This document shows positions 11,648 to 20,526 of a stretch of 64,000 bases of DNA, piece after piece (within the stretch, counting starts at the first letter, position 1; every line of letters begins with the position of its first letter). Origin of the DNA: an uncultured Collinsella sp. GTDB taxonomy: Bacteria; Actinomycetota; Coriobacteriia; Coriobacteriales; Coriobacteriaceae. Position numbers and translations under genes: made by a program. The DNA is taken from assembly GCA_900556875.1 (NCBI GenBank), contig USQQ01000006.1, positions 1 to 64,000 on the forward strand. Reading direction: 5' to 3'. The notes beneath the pieces were generated by a model. It was not told the origin of the DNA. It did not search any database and saw only the letters and a list, made by a program, of their open reading frames with translations.

Positions 11648-11737
11648 TACCAACCAGATTCTTTTCAGCCCAGGCCCCTGTGTACCGCGCGCCGAAGATC
11701 TTCAAATTCAAATAACCTGACAATCGATTCTTATAGC

Positions 11738-11853
11738 AGAGGCCCCTTGGCCTTTAGTTTGCTACAAGTTCCGCACGAGCCGGAAAGCACTCAATGTGCT
11801 TTCCGTGCGAGCAGGACTGTTCGCAGTAGCAAACTAAAGGCCAAGGGGCCCTG
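11738..11853. repeat. Nested palindromic element, family 2, copy 2
   Basis: Perfect 25-base outer arms (11741-11765 with 11826-11850) enclose a core containing AAAGCACTCAATGTGCTTT. The core is the inverted near-copy of the element at 11523, sharing the AGTCCTG-GCTCGCACG and GGCTCGTGCGGAACT blocks. Confidence 0.8.
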
Positions 11854-11882
11854 TCAACCTATCAGCAGCGATTACTCAGCAG

Positions 11883-12914
11883 TTAGTTGAATTTGAAGAT
11901 CTTTGAGGCAAGACGGTATAGGCCGAGTGTGGTTTTGTCTCCGGCACGACCGCGGAGGTTAGTGAAGAAGCCGACCACACCGTAACGTGCACGACGATAC
12001 ATACGCTCGTCATAGGCCTTCAAATCATTCCACAGCGTCTTCAGACGCTCATCGGCACAATCCTCGTCGGAAAGCTTGGTGAGCACCGAGCAGATCGCCA
12101 TCATCATGGTGAAGTAGCCCATCATGTACGAACGCAGACGCGACGACTCGACATCGCTGTACAGGTGGTACGACTCCATCATGATACGCGTAACACGGAA
12201 CTGCTGGTCCAGACGCTTGACCATCGTGGCCTCGTTGACACTCTGGCCCTCGCGACCGATAAAGTAGCGATAGAGGTCGATGTCGGCGTAGTACATGGTC
12301 TTGCAACGCGGCAGCGGCACGTAGGCGTAGATGTTGTCCACATAGAACGTGTGCGGCGGCATGGGCAGGTTGGACTCGCGCAGCACATCCGTGCGATAGC
12401 ACAGGCTGTGCATGAGCAGATTCTGGTCCAAACGGAAATGGCCGATCTGGTCCCAGGTAAAGATCTTTTTTCGAGGCAGGGCAAACTTGTAACCAATGGC
12501 CGTATGCGTACCCTCGTAAACCTTCTCGTACACGTAGTTCGAGATAAACAGGTCAACGCGCTGGTCGCGCTCTTCAAAGCCGCGCAGAATCGACAGCATG
12601 GTCGAAAGGGCAGCGCCGTCAAGCCAGTCGTCCGAGTCGACGACCTTGTAGTAGGTGCCCTGCGCCTCGCGCAGACCCGAAAGGACGGCAATACCGTGGC
12701 CGCCATTCTCCTGGTGCACCGCGCGGATGATTCCAGGATAACGGGCCTCCCACTCGTCGGCCTTGGCGGCCGTCTCATCCTTGGAGCCGTCGTCCACCAC
12801 GATAATCTCGATATCGGTGGCATAATTGCTCCCCTCCAAGATGGAGGTGATGCAATGGTCCATGTCCTTAGCGGCGTTATACGAGGGAATACCGAATGTT
12901 ATGACTTTATGCAT
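11883..12914 (-). CDS. Family 2 glycosyltransferase
   Basis: A 343-residue GT-A-fold glycosyltransferase with no transmembrane segment. It starts HKVITFGIPSYNAAKDMDHC, then has IEIIVVDDGSKDETA for nucleotide binding, YKVVDSDDWLDG with the metal-binding acidic motif, and MPPHTFYVDNIYAYVPLP in the acceptor region. It overlaps the end of glf by 8 bases and so is translationally coupled to it. Together they suggest transfer of galactofuranose to a surface polysaccharide, which is inference. No good ribosome binding site is seen; an ATG six codons upstream (12932) is the alternative start. Confidence 0.85.
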   Translation of the reverse strand: MHKVITFGIPSYNAAKDMDHCITSILEGSNYATDIEIIVVDDGSKDETAAKADEWEARYPGIIRAVHQENGGHGIAVLSGLREAQGTYYKVVDSDDWLDGAALSTMLSILRGFEERDQRVDLFISNYVYEKVYEGTHTAIGYKFALPRKKIFTWDQIGHFRLDQNLLMHSLCYRTDVLRESNLPMPPHTFYVDNIYAYVPLPRCKTMYYADIDLYRYFIGREGQSVNEATMVKRLDQQFRVTRIMMESYHLYSDVESSRLRSYMMGYFTMMMAICSVLTKLSDEDCADERLKTLWNDLKAYDERMYRRARYGVVGFFTNLRGRAGDKTTLGLYRLASKIFKFN

Positions 12915-14109
12915 GGCAGGCGATAATCTCATCCGAAAGATCGAGGGCGGAATTGGTCACGGCATCCATATCGTAGTAACGATACTCGGCCAGACGACCC
13001 ACCGGGTGGAAGTTTGTCAGGTTCTGGACGCGCTCAAGATAGCGCTCATAGAGCTCACGGTTCTCGGGCTCAAGAATGGCGTAATACGGCGTCTCGCCCG
13101 AGCCGGGCGTATAGGCCTTGGAGTACTCCTTCATGATGGTGGTCTTGCCGGGCAGGACCTGACCAGTCATGTTCTTGAACTCGGTAATGCGCGTGTAGTC
13201 CTCGCTCGTGGTGTAGTTGACGGTGCCCACGGGCTGGAACTGATCCATATCGAGCGTCTCGAACTTCATGTCGAGCGTACGGTACGGAAGAGCGCCCAGG
13301 TCGAGGTTGAACAGCTCATCGAGCGGACCGGTATAAACGATCTCGCCGCCGTAGACCTTGCCACCGATCTTGACGGTGGTCTCGTCGATCTCAAAGAGAT
13401 CGCGGGCGTCCACGTCGCAGAACACGTCGATCAGGTCGTGGTCGAGCATATGCTCGAACAACGCCGTGTAGCCGTCCTGCGGCATACCCTGGAAGGGAGC
13501 CTGCGGGAAGTAGCGGTCATCATCGCCCACAAAGATGGGAACGCGGCCGGTGATCGAGGGGTCGATCTGATCGGGCGTCTGGCCCCACTGCTTCATGGTG
13601 TAATGCAAAAAGACGTTCTCGTAGACGTAATCGGCGACCTCGGCAAGATCCGGGTCGTTCTTCTTACGCAGCTCCATGATGGGCACCTTGACATCCTTGC
13701 CAAAGGTCTCCACGAGCTTCTGATACAGCTCCTCGCCGCGCTCATCACCAAAGGCGAGCTTGAGACTCGCATGGTTGAAGGGCACGGGCATAAGGGTGCC
13801 GTTGATGTTGGCGAGCACCTTGTGCTGATAATCCGTCCACTTGGTAAAGCGCGACAGGAAATTGTGCACGCGCTCGTTAAAGGTGTGATAGATATGCGGA
13901 CCGTACTCGTGGATCAGGATTCCGGCCTCGTCAGTGCAGTCATAGGCATTGCCCGCAATGTGGCTACGGCGCTCCAAAACGGCAACACGATAGCCGATGG
14001 TCTCGGCAAGACGGCGGGCGCAAACGGCACCGGCATATCCAGCACCGACGACAATCATGTCGTACGCGCCGGCGTTAAAGCCTTCAGGCAGGCCTGAGGT
14101 AATCTGCAT
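12907..14109 (-). CDS. glf: UDP-galactopyranose mutase
   Basis: This flavoenzyme interconverts UDP-galactopyranose and UDP-galactofuranose, the donor for galactofuranose in surface glycans. The 400-residue protein has the FAD-binding YDMIVVGAGYAGAVCARRLAE, then IAGNAYDCTDEAGILIHEYGPHIYHT, VPFNHASLKLAFG and MKQWGQTPDQIDPSITGRVP. It ends with PVGRLAEYRYYDMDAV, the C-terminal FAD-contact segment. AAGGAG precedes the ATG. It is first in a two-gene operon with the GT2 gene and is divergent from pta. Confidence 0.95.
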   Translation of the reverse strand: MQITSGLPEGFNAGAYDMIVVGAGYAGAVCARRLAETIGYRVAVLERRSHIAGNAYDCTDEAGILIHEYGPHIYHTFNERVHNFLSRFTKWTDYQHKVLANINGTLMPVPFNHASLKLAFGDERGEELYQKLVETFGKDVKVPIMELRKKNDPDLAEVADYVYENVFLHYTMKQWGQTPDQIDPSITGRVPIFVGDDDRYFPQAPFQGMPQDGYTALFEHMLDHDLIDVFCDVDARDLFEIDETTVKIGGKVYGGEIVYTGPLDELFNLDLGALPYRTLDMKFETLDMDQFQPVGTVNYTTSEDYTRITEFKNMTGQVLPGKTTIMKEYSKAYTPGSGETPYYAILEPENRELYERYLERVQNLTNFHPVGRLAEYRYYDMDAVTNSALDLSDEIIACHA

Positions 14110-14265
14110 CGATACTCCTTGTCAAAAGCCACGGGCTCGTTAACTGGGCTTTTCTCGAACATTCTTCGAGACATATTTATCAGAGCGATTATAGCGCTAA
14201 TGCGTCCTATAATGAGCTTGCCACACAAGGAAAGCTCAAGCACCGCGGCGTACAAATTTGAAAGG

Positions 14266-14288
14266 TAAACCCGCTAGCAGCGGGTTTA
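14266..14288 (+). repeat. Small perfect hairpin upstream of pta
   Basis: TAAACCCGCT and AGCGGGTTTA pair perfectly over 10 bp around a 3-base loop, 52 bases before the pta start. It could be a leader hairpin in the pta transcript; no long T-tract follows. Confidence 0.5.
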
Positions 14289-14340
14289 TTCGTGAACAGC
14301 CGGGCGCCTGGAGCTTAGTGAAACGCTTGTAAGGAGTAAC

Positions 14341-15321
14341 ATGAGCGATTTCCTTAACCGTATGAAGTCTGCCGCCAAGGCCGACCTTAAGACGATCGTC
14401 CTGCCCGAGGGCGAGGATCCGCGCACCATCGTCGCGGCCACCAAGATCATCGAGGAGGGCCTGGCAAAAATCGTCATCCTGGGCAACCCCGACGAGATCA
14501 ACGTTCCCGGCGCCACCGTCATCGATCCGCGCAATGCCGAGAAGCACGAGGAGTACGCGCAGAAGTTTGCCGAGCTCCGCGCCAAGAAGGGCGTCACCAT
14601 CGAGCAGGCTCGCGCCCAGGTGATGGACGCCACCTACTTTGGCACCATGATGGTCAAGATGGGTGACGCCGACGGCCTGGTCTCCGGCGCCTGCCACTCC
14701 ACCGCCGACACCCTGCGCCCCGCGCTGCAGATCCTTAAGACCGCCCCGGGTACCAAGCTGGTCTCGGCCTTCTTCGTGATGTGCACCGACACCCCGCAGT
14801 TCGGCACCGACGGTACGCTGATCTTCGCCGACTGCGGCCTCAACATCAACCCGTCCTCCGACGAGCTATCCGAGATCGCCATCGCCTCCGCTCACTCCTG
14901 GTCCACCTTTATGGGCAGCGTCGAGCCGCACGTGGCCATGCTCTCCTACTCCACCATGGGCTCCGCCGGCGGCGAGGTCGCCAAGAAGGTCCAGGAGGCC
15001 GTTAAGTTCTGCAAGGAGAAGGCTCCCGAGCTCGCCATCGATGGCGACCTGCAGCTCGACGCCGCCATCGTTCCCACCGTCGCCCAGCTCAAGGCCCCCG
15101 GCTCCTCCGTTGCCGGCAAGGCCAACGTGCTTGTGTTCCCCGATCTCGAGGCCGGCAACATCGGCTACAAGCTGGTCCAGCGCTTCGCCGGCGCCGACGC
15201 TTACGGCCCCATCCTGCAGGGCATCGCCAAGCCGGTTAACGACCTTTCGCGCGGCTGCTCTGCCGACGACATCGTGGGTGTCGTAGCCATCACCGCCGTC
15301 CAGGCTCAGATGGCTGAGTAG
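14341..15321 (+). CDS. pta: Phosphate acetyltransferase
   Basis: It converts acetyl-CoA and phosphate to acetyl phosphate, the first step of fermentative acetate formation. The 326-residue protein is the short catalytic form without the N-terminal DRTGG regulatory domain. Recognisable segments are IVLPEGEDPRTIVAATKI, DADGLVSGACHSTADTLRPA, ADCGLNINPSSDELSEIA, SYSTMGSAGG and ANVLVFPDLEAGNIGYKLVQR. AAGGAG precedes the ATG. It lies convergent to two acetate kinase genes, giving the complete Pta-Ack pathway within 4 kb. Confidence 0.96.
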   Translation: MSDFLNRMKSAAKADLKTIVLPEGEDPRTIVAATKIIEEGLAKIVILGNPDEINVPGATVIDPRNAEKHEEYAQKFAELRAKKGVTIEQARAQVMDATYFGTMMVKMGDADGLVSGACHSTADTLRPALQILKTAPGTKLVSAFFVMCTDTPQFGTDGTLIFADCGLNINPSSDELSEIAIASAHSWSTFMGSVEPHVAMLSYSTMGSAGGEVAKKVQEAVKFCKEKAPELAIDGDLQLDAAIVPTVAQLKAPGSSVAGKANVLVFPDLEAGNIGYKLVQRFAGADAYGPILQGIAKPVNDLSRGCSADDIVGVVAITAVQAQMAE

Positions 15322-15336
15322 CGGACGCACTCGCCC

Positions 15337-15467
15337 GAAGGCCGTACGGGCTAACCCCTGAAAACGTCCTCGACCAATGAAACGCCCCCGTTCTGCTCCT
15401 TCGGAGCTACGAACGGGGGCGTTTCTGGTCTGCGGAATGTTTTCAGGGGTTAGCCCGTACGGCCTTC
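15337..15467. repeat. Nested palindromic element, family 3
   Basis: Perfect 29-base arms (15337-15365 with 15439-15467) surround a second palindrome, AACGCCCCCGTT facing AACGGGGGCGTT, with a TTCGGAG loop. It lies 16 bases after the pta stop codon and has no T-tract. Only one copy occurs in this window. Confidence 0.75.
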
Positions 15468-15615
15468 TACTGCTACGAAGCATTCAGAGCATCTGGAGTG
15501 GACGGCGGCTTGGCTACGAGCTGGGGCTGAGGATCTGAATGGATGGGTGTCGTTGCTGGGAGCGCAGGCGTTACTGGTGATGATCACTTTGGGACTGGAA
15601 TTTCCGCCTGCTAGC

Positions 15616-15653
15616 AAAAAGGCCTCCTGAGCTGCTGCTCAGGAGGCCTTTCG
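15616..15653 (-). terminator. Terminator of the downstream ackA
   Basis: A 12-bp stem (GGCCTCCTGAGC/GCTCAGGAGGCC) is followed on the minus strand by TTTTT. It lies 21 bases beyond the ackA stop at 15674. TTTCGTT on the plus side could let it act in both directions. Confidence 0.85.
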
Positions 15654-15673
15654 TTCAATCGCAAGCGAACGCA

Positions 15674-16852
15674 CTAGTTATTCGCGGTCAGACGCTCGAC
15701 GTCGTGGGCGATCATGTATTCCTCGTCGGTGGGGATGACCATGACCGTGACGGCGGAACCGGCGGCGCTGATGACCTGCGGACCGTTGCCCACGGCCTCG
15801 CGGTTCTTGTTGTTGTCGATGCGCACGCCCAGCCACTCGAAGCAGTCGCAGAAGGCCTTGCGGATCGACCAGTCATTCTCGCCGATGCCGGCGGTAAAGG
15901 TAATGGTGTCGACGCCCGCCATGGAAGCGATCATGGAGCCGGCCTGCTGCATGGCCTTGTAGGCGAACATATCGAAGGCGAGCAGGCAGCGCTCGTCGCC
16001 CTCGGAGGCGCGCGTACGGATGTCACGGGCGTCGTTGGAGATGCCCGAGATGGCAAGCAGACCAGACTGCTTGTTCATCATGTCATCGACTTCCTGGTAG
16101 CTGTAGCCGCCCTCGCGCTGCAGGTAGCACACGGTAGCCGGGTCAATGGAACCACAACGGGTGCCCATCATCAGGCCGTCGAGCGGCGTGAGGCCCATCG
16201 TGGTATCGCGGCATACACCGTCCTCGATGGCGGCAAGCGAGGCGCCGTTGCCCAAATGGCACGAGAGCAGGCGGTGGCAGCGCGAGCCCAGGATCTCCTT
16301 GGCCATCATCCACTCATAGCGGTGACTCGTGCCGTGGGCACCGTACTTGCGCACGTGGTACTTGTCGCACACGTCCTTGGGCAGCGCGTAGGTGTAGGCG
16401 ACCTCGGGCATGGTCATGTGGAACGAGGTGTCGAAGACGGCCACGTTGGGCAGCTCCGGATACTTCTCGCGGCAATATTCGATTGCCGCGGCCTCGCCGT
16501 AATTGTGCAGCGGGGCGAGCGGAGCAACCTCGAGGATCTTAGCCATGACCTCATCGTCGACGACCGCGGAATCATCGAAGTGCCAGCCACCCTGAACGAT
16601 ACGGTGGCCGATGCCATCGATCGTAAAGTCGGTCTTCTCGAGCTCCTCGAGCACGCGCGCAATGGCGCAGCGATGATCGGGAAAAGGAATCTCCTCGGTC
16701 TGCTTGGCACCACCGTTCTCGGAGTGGCCAAAGATGCCCATGTCCGAGCCGATACGCTCGCAGTTGCCCTTGGCGAAAACCTCGCGGGTATCGGTATCCA
16801 AAAGCTGATATTTAAGGCTCGAGCTGCCGGCGTTGACAACAAGTACGTTCAT
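15674..16852 (-). CDS. ackA: Acetate kinase, copy 1
   Basis: It transfers phosphate from acetyl phosphate to ADP, yielding ATP and acetate. At 392 residues it shows the acetate-kinase set MNVLVVNAGSSSLKYQL, IGHRIVQGGWHF, APLAPLHNYGEA, VAVFDTSFHMTMP, the canonical HGTSH in YGAHGTSHRYEW, CHLGNGASLAAI, DGLMMGTRCGSIDPA and FTAGIGEND. AAGGAG precedes the ATG. It lies 163 bases downstream of a second ackA copy in the same direction, so the two arose by tandem duplication. Confidence 0.95.
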   Translation of the reverse strand: MNVLVVNAGSSSLKYQLLDTDTREVFAKGNCERIGSDMGIFGHSENGGAKQTEEIPFPDHRCAIARVLEELEKTDFTIDGIGHRIVQGGWHFDDSAVVDDEVMAKILEVAPLAPLHNYGEAAAIEYCREKYPELPNVAVFDTSFHMTMPEVAYTYALPKDVCDKYHVRKYGAHGTSHRYEWMMAKEILGSRCHRLLSCHLGNGASLAAIEDGVCRDTTMGLTPLDGLMMGTRCGSIDPATVCYLQREGGYSYQEVDDMMNKQSGLLAISGISNDARDIRTRASEGDERCLLAFDMFAYKAMQQAGSMIASMAGVDTITFTAGIGENDWSIRKAFCDCFEWLGVRIDNNKNREAVGNGPQVISAAGSAVTVMVIPTDEEYMIAHDVERLTANN

Positions 16853-16964
16853 GAGACTCCTTTGCAGTGCGATACGGTCGGCGCAGACCCCTTAAGGCGG
16901 CCGCATGTTAATAAGAAGTTATCACAACTTGATAAATAGCTATCAGGCATATCGCTCAACGAGA

Positions 16965-17002
16965 CGAAAGAGGGGCTGAACGGCGCTCGGTCGTCCAGCC
17001 CC
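16965..17002 (-). terminator. Terminator between the two ackA genes
   Basis: GGGGCTG and CAGCCCC (16972-16978 with 16996-17002) form a 7-bp stem followed by TCTTTCG on the minus strand, directly after the stop of ackA copy 2. It suggests the two genes are transcribed at least partly separately. Confidence 0.55.
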
Positions 17003-17015
17003 TCCCCTCTTGCAA

Positions 17016-18194
17016 TTACTTGCCGTTGACGATGCGCTCGACGTCGGAAGCGATCATGAACTCCTCGTCCGTGGGGATGACGAAAATCTTGACCTTGGAA
17101 TCCTTGGCAGACAGGCACCAAGCGCCGTCACCACGCAGGGCGTTGCGGGCATGATCCATCTTGACGCCCATAAAGGCCAGGCGGTCGGCAACGCCGGCGC
17201 GGACGGCCGGAGCGTGCTCGCCGATGCCGGCGGTAAAGACCAGGGTGTCCATACCGCACATAGAAGTGGCCATCTCGGCAGCCTTGGCGGCAATCTTGTA
17301 GACGAACATATCGAAGGCGAGCTGAGCCTCGGGGTCGCCAGCGGCAGCGAGCTCCTCGACATTGCGGCAATCGTTGGTCTTGCCACCGGTCACAGCCAAA
17401 AGGCCGGACTTCTTGTTCATCATCTCGTCAACCTCGTCGAAGGTGTAGCCGCCCTCGCGCTGCAGGTAGCACACGGTAGCCGGGTCGATGGAGCCACAGC
17501 GGGTGCCCATCATGACGCCGTCAAGCGGGGTGAGACCCATGGTGGTGTCCATGCACTTGCCGTCCTCGATGGCGCACAGGGAGGCACCGGAACCGATGTG
17601 GCACACGACGACCTTGCGGGCCCCGCCGTTGGTCATCTCGGCGACCTTCTTGGAGATGTAGCGGTAGCTGGTGCCGTGGGCGCCGTACTTACGAATGTGC
17701 AGCTTGTCGCAAACATCCTTGGGCAGAGCGTAAGTCTTGGCGACCTCGGGCATGTTGAAGTGGAAAGCGGTGTCATAGACCGTGACGTTGGGCAGGTCGG
17801 GATACTGCTCCAGGCAGTACTCGATAACGTTGGCCTCGGGGTTATTGTGCAGCGGGGCGAGCGGAGCAACCTCGCGGATCTTGGCGAGGACGTCCTCGTC
17901 GACGAGGGAGGAATCACCGAAGTACCAACCGCCCTGAACGATACGGTGGCCGATACCCTCGATCTTGACGCCGTTGGCCTCGAGGTCCTTCAGGACGACC
18001 TCGATGGCGACCTTGTGGTCGGGGAACTCGATGTTCTCGGTCACCTTCTTGGAGCCGTTGGCAGCGTGGGTGAAAGTGCCGCCGGTAAAGCAGACGCGCT
18101 CGCAGGAGCCCTTTGCGGACACCTTGTGGGACTTGGTATCGATGACCTGATACTTAAGGGTCGAAGATCCTGCGTTGACGACCAGAACGTTCAT
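17016..18194 (-). CDS. ackA: Acetate kinase, copy 2
   Basis: A second 392-residue acetate kinase with the same overall plan: VVNAGSSTLKYQV, IGHRIVQGGWYF, APLAPLHNNPEA, TVYDTAFHFNMP, GSGASLCAI and FTAGIGEHAPAVR. It differs from copy 1 at the conserved HGTSH motif, which reads HGTSY (residues about 173-177), and the phosphate-binding loop has CHIGSGAS rather than CHLGNGAS. The changes may alter acyl specificity or kinetics, or be neutral. AGGGAG precedes the ATG. Upstream lies the end of the MFS gene with its terminator. Confidence 0.93.
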   Translation of the reverse strand: MNVLVVNAGSSTLKYQVIDTKSHKVSAKGSCERVCFTGGTFTHAANGSKKVTENIEFPDHKVAIEVVLKDLEANGVKIEGIGHRIVQGGWYFGDSSLVDEDVLAKIREVAPLAPLHNNPEANVIEYCLEQYPDLPNVTVYDTAFHFNMPEVAKTYALPKDVCDKLHIRKYGAHGTSYRYISKKVAEMTNGGARKVVVCHIGSGASLCAIEDGKCMDTTMGLTPLDGVMMGTRCGSIDPATVCYLQREGGYTFDEVDEMMNKKSGLLAVTGGKTNDCRNVEELAAAGDPEAQLAFDMFVYKIAAKAAEMATSMCGMDTLVFTAGIGEHAPAVRAGVADRLAFMGVKMDHARNALRGDGAWCLSAKDSKVKIFVIPTDEEFMIASDVERIVNGK

Positions 18195-18247
18195 GTGTCT
18201 CCCTACTAACAGGCGGTGTGGCGCCGCCAGGTTACATACGTTTCAAT

Positions 18248-18281
18248 AATAAACCCAAACGCCCTCGCGCTCGGGTTTATT
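18248..18281 (-). terminator. Terminator after the MFS gene
   Basis: AATAAACCC and GGGTTTATT pair over 9 bp and are followed on the minus strand by ATTG. It lies 16 bases beyond the MFS stop codon and upstream of ackA copy 2. Confidence 0.6.
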
Positions 18282-18296
18282 GCGTTGATATATAAG

Positions 18297-19475
18297 TTAT
18301 CGGTGTCTAAATACCCATGTCCTTTGGCTTGTAAGACGAAAGAGCGCGGGGATATACACCAAAGAAGAGACTCCGAGTGCGACAAGCAATATGACTCGAA
18401 TGCCCGCGATGCTGCTCAACGCAGCATTGAACAGATAGAAAAGGATGGCGCCCACCGCCACCATCTGGCTTTGAACCGAAATCAGTGAACAGCGCATCGA
18501 AGAATCGGCTGCTTTTTGAAAAATTGAGTATTTAATTGGAGCAAATAACGAGTACGCAACCGTCTGCAGCACATAGAACACGGGCAGCAAATTAGCCGGA
18601 GTAAGGGGAATCAAAAACAAAGCTGTCAGGAAAAGGCGCACGATGCCGCAAATACGCGCAAAGCGGCCCTTGTCGACATGAGCAATCGCACAGGGCACAA
18701 TAAGTCCCATGGAGGCCGAGGCAAGGAGCTGGACCGCAATGGTCACACCCGAAGCGACGGCATTCATTCCGCGACCCGCAAGCAGCAGTGAGAAAAAGTC
18801 TTCCAGGGCGACAAAAGCAAATGCCTGAGAACAGTCCATGATGAACGCTGAACGAAGAATGCCATTACCCGCAATAGCGGTACCGATCATCTTCGGGCTA
18901 ATCCCATGTTCAGGTGTCGTCGCAGTGCCCCCTCTTCGCATTTCAGGAATGCAGACAACGACAACCAACGTCAACACCATTGCGATGATATCTGCCGAAA
19001 GACCAATGAGATATGCACCGACGGACGAAATGAAACCGCCCACGCAAGCGGAGATGGCATAAGAGGCATAGAAAACAAATCGCTCAACGACATTAAGTCT
19101 TACGAGCTGGTCCTGAGAGACGCTGTCAATGTAAATCGCTTCGATGGATCCGCTCACACACGCAACGGCAAAACCCTTGAGAGCGAACGCACCGATTAAA
19201 AGCAGGGGAGAACGGACGAGAAGCAGGGCGGCGTAGTATCCAAGCATTCCCACGACGCCAACGAGACCGCTTGTCTTTCGTCCAAACCTATCAGCAATAT
19301 AGCCAGTGGGAACTTCAAGGATGAACTTGCTCACTTGATATGCAATCATCATGCTAGAAATCGATACCATCGAAAGTCCGACGAACTCAAGGTAGACAGT
19401 TAGAAAATACAAGATGGTGCTGAAGTTCGACAGAAAAACGAACGTCATATAAAGCAAAACCGTACGGTTTTTCAT
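18297..19475 (-). CDS. MFS transporter
   Basis: A 392-residue major facilitator with about twelve hydrophobic segments. The family loop between helices 2 and 3 is visible as PTGYIADRFGRKTSG. The start at 19475 (MKNRTVLLYM) is chosen because GGAGG lies 9 bases ahead; a start eight codons upstream lacks a site. The substrate is unknown. It follows the LysR gene by 119 bases on the same strand, so that regulator is the likely controller. The AT content here is a little higher than in the neighbours, which might indicate transfer. Confidence 0.85.
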   Translation of the reverse strand: MKNRTVLLYMTFVFLSNFSTILYFLTVYLEFVGLSMVSISSMMIAYQVSKFILEVPTGYIADRFGRKTSGLVGVVGMLGYYAALLLVRSPLLLIGAFALKGFAVACVSGSIEAIYIDSVSQDQLVRLNVVERFVFYASYAISACVGGFISSVGAYLIGLSADIIAMVLTLVVVVCIPEMRRGGTATTPEHGISPKMIGTAIAGNGILRSAFIMDCSQAFAFVALEDFFSLLLAGRGMNAVASGVTIAVQLLASASMGLIVPCAIAHVDKGRFARICGIVRLFLTALFLIPLTPANLLPVFYVLQTVAYSLFAPIKYSIFQKAADSSMRCSLISVQSQMVAVGAILFYLFNAALSSIAGIRVILLVALGVSSLVYIPALFRLTSQRTWVFRHR

Positions 19476-19594
19476 GCTCCAGCCTCCAAGAGTCAGCAAT
19501 CTAAATCGGAATCTTGGAAAAGCATGAGGGCAAAGCTGTCAGCTATGTGTTACAAGGCGTCAATAATCACTTGATGCCTCGAAGCCAATTAATC

Positions 19595-20485
19595 TCACGA
19601 AGCAAGATGACGCAATAGGTGCAGAAAAACCGTCTGGTGTCGATCAGTCCAGGCATTTTGTCGATAGCAAAAGTAGATGGGCAAGGCTACATCACGCGAA
19701 CCTTCAATTGAGCACTCACTCACTTCTGATCCATCCGACGCAAGAGAGGACCCAGAAAAACTCAATATCAATCCCCCGGCTTGAAGAAACTCAGCCTGCG
19801 CCTTGTTTCCGTATTCGACATCACGGAAGCGGAAATTAACCAGCTGGGCTTCGGGACATTGATTGATTGCATTGAGACAGGGTGACAAATTAATGGGAAC
19901 AGCGAGCCTGCCGCCCAGTAACTCGCGAATGGTCATGGCGCCCACAGATTGATGACCCGCTGGGCATGAAAGAACCTTGAGCTCCTTTTCACCCAAATAT
20001 TTTGAAGAAAGGACGCTGTCCCGTGGTTCCTCGAATGAGATAGCCGCATCCGAAATGCCAAGCACAAGTGATTCAAAGCATGTGGCCGTTGGCTGATGCC
20101 ACACATCAAGGTGAATCTGAGGGTGCGAGCGTTCAAACGAGTCATACCAGCTTTCGGCAAAAAGGCGCCCCCGCCCATGAAGGCAGGGGGCGTAAAGACG
20201 AAAGTGGCCATCGGGCGAAACGCCGTCGCCCCTCGATTGAGCGTACTTTTTGAGATCGTCGACTTGTGCCAGGATCACGCGCGCACGACGCGCAAATTCT
20301 CTGCCCGCCGGAGACAAAACAGCCTCCCCCGCCGATCGGTCGAGCAAAACAATCTGATACTCAGATTCCAGCTTTTTGATTGCCGACGAAACGGCCTGCG
20401 GACTCACATGAACGGCGCGAGCTGCTTTGCGCACGCCGCCATAGTTCGCTACCGCTTGAAGGTATTCGAGTTGAGAAAGCTGCAT
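19595..20485 (-). CDS. LysR-family transcriptional regulator
   Basis: A 296-residue regulator. Residues 1-60 are the winged helix-turn-helix: LEYLQAVANYGGVRKAARAVHVSPQAVSSAIKKLE. The effector-binding domain follows and is clearly divergent (FRLYAPCLHGRGRLFAESW; LGISDAAISFEEP). The effector is unknown. It is transcribed toward the MFS gene and probably regulates it. The HIT gene ends 41 bases upstream. Confidence 0.88.
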   Translation of the reverse strand: MQLSQLEYLQAVANYGGVRKAARAVHVSPQAVSSAIKKLESEYQIVLLDRSAGEAVLSPAGREFARRARVILAQVDDLKKYAQSRGDGVSPDGHFRLYAPCLHGRGRLFAESWYDSFERSHPQIHLDVWHQPTATCFESLVLGISDAAISFEEPRDSVLSSKYLGEKELKVLSCPAGHQSVGAMTIRELLGGRLAVPINLSPCLNAINQCPEAQLVNFRFRDVEYGNKAQAEFLQAGGLILSFSGSSLASDGSEVSECSIEGSRDVALPIYFCYRQNAWTDRHQTVFLHLLRHLAS

Positions 20486-20526
20486 AGATTACTCCAAAGG
20501 CAGCCAAGTCGACGGGCCAAGCGCCC

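Noticed and set aside
11523..11853. CRISPR-like or IS terminal repeats
   Set aside because: Only two elements, inverted rather than direct, and no spacer array, transposase or target duplication; classed as nested palindromes.
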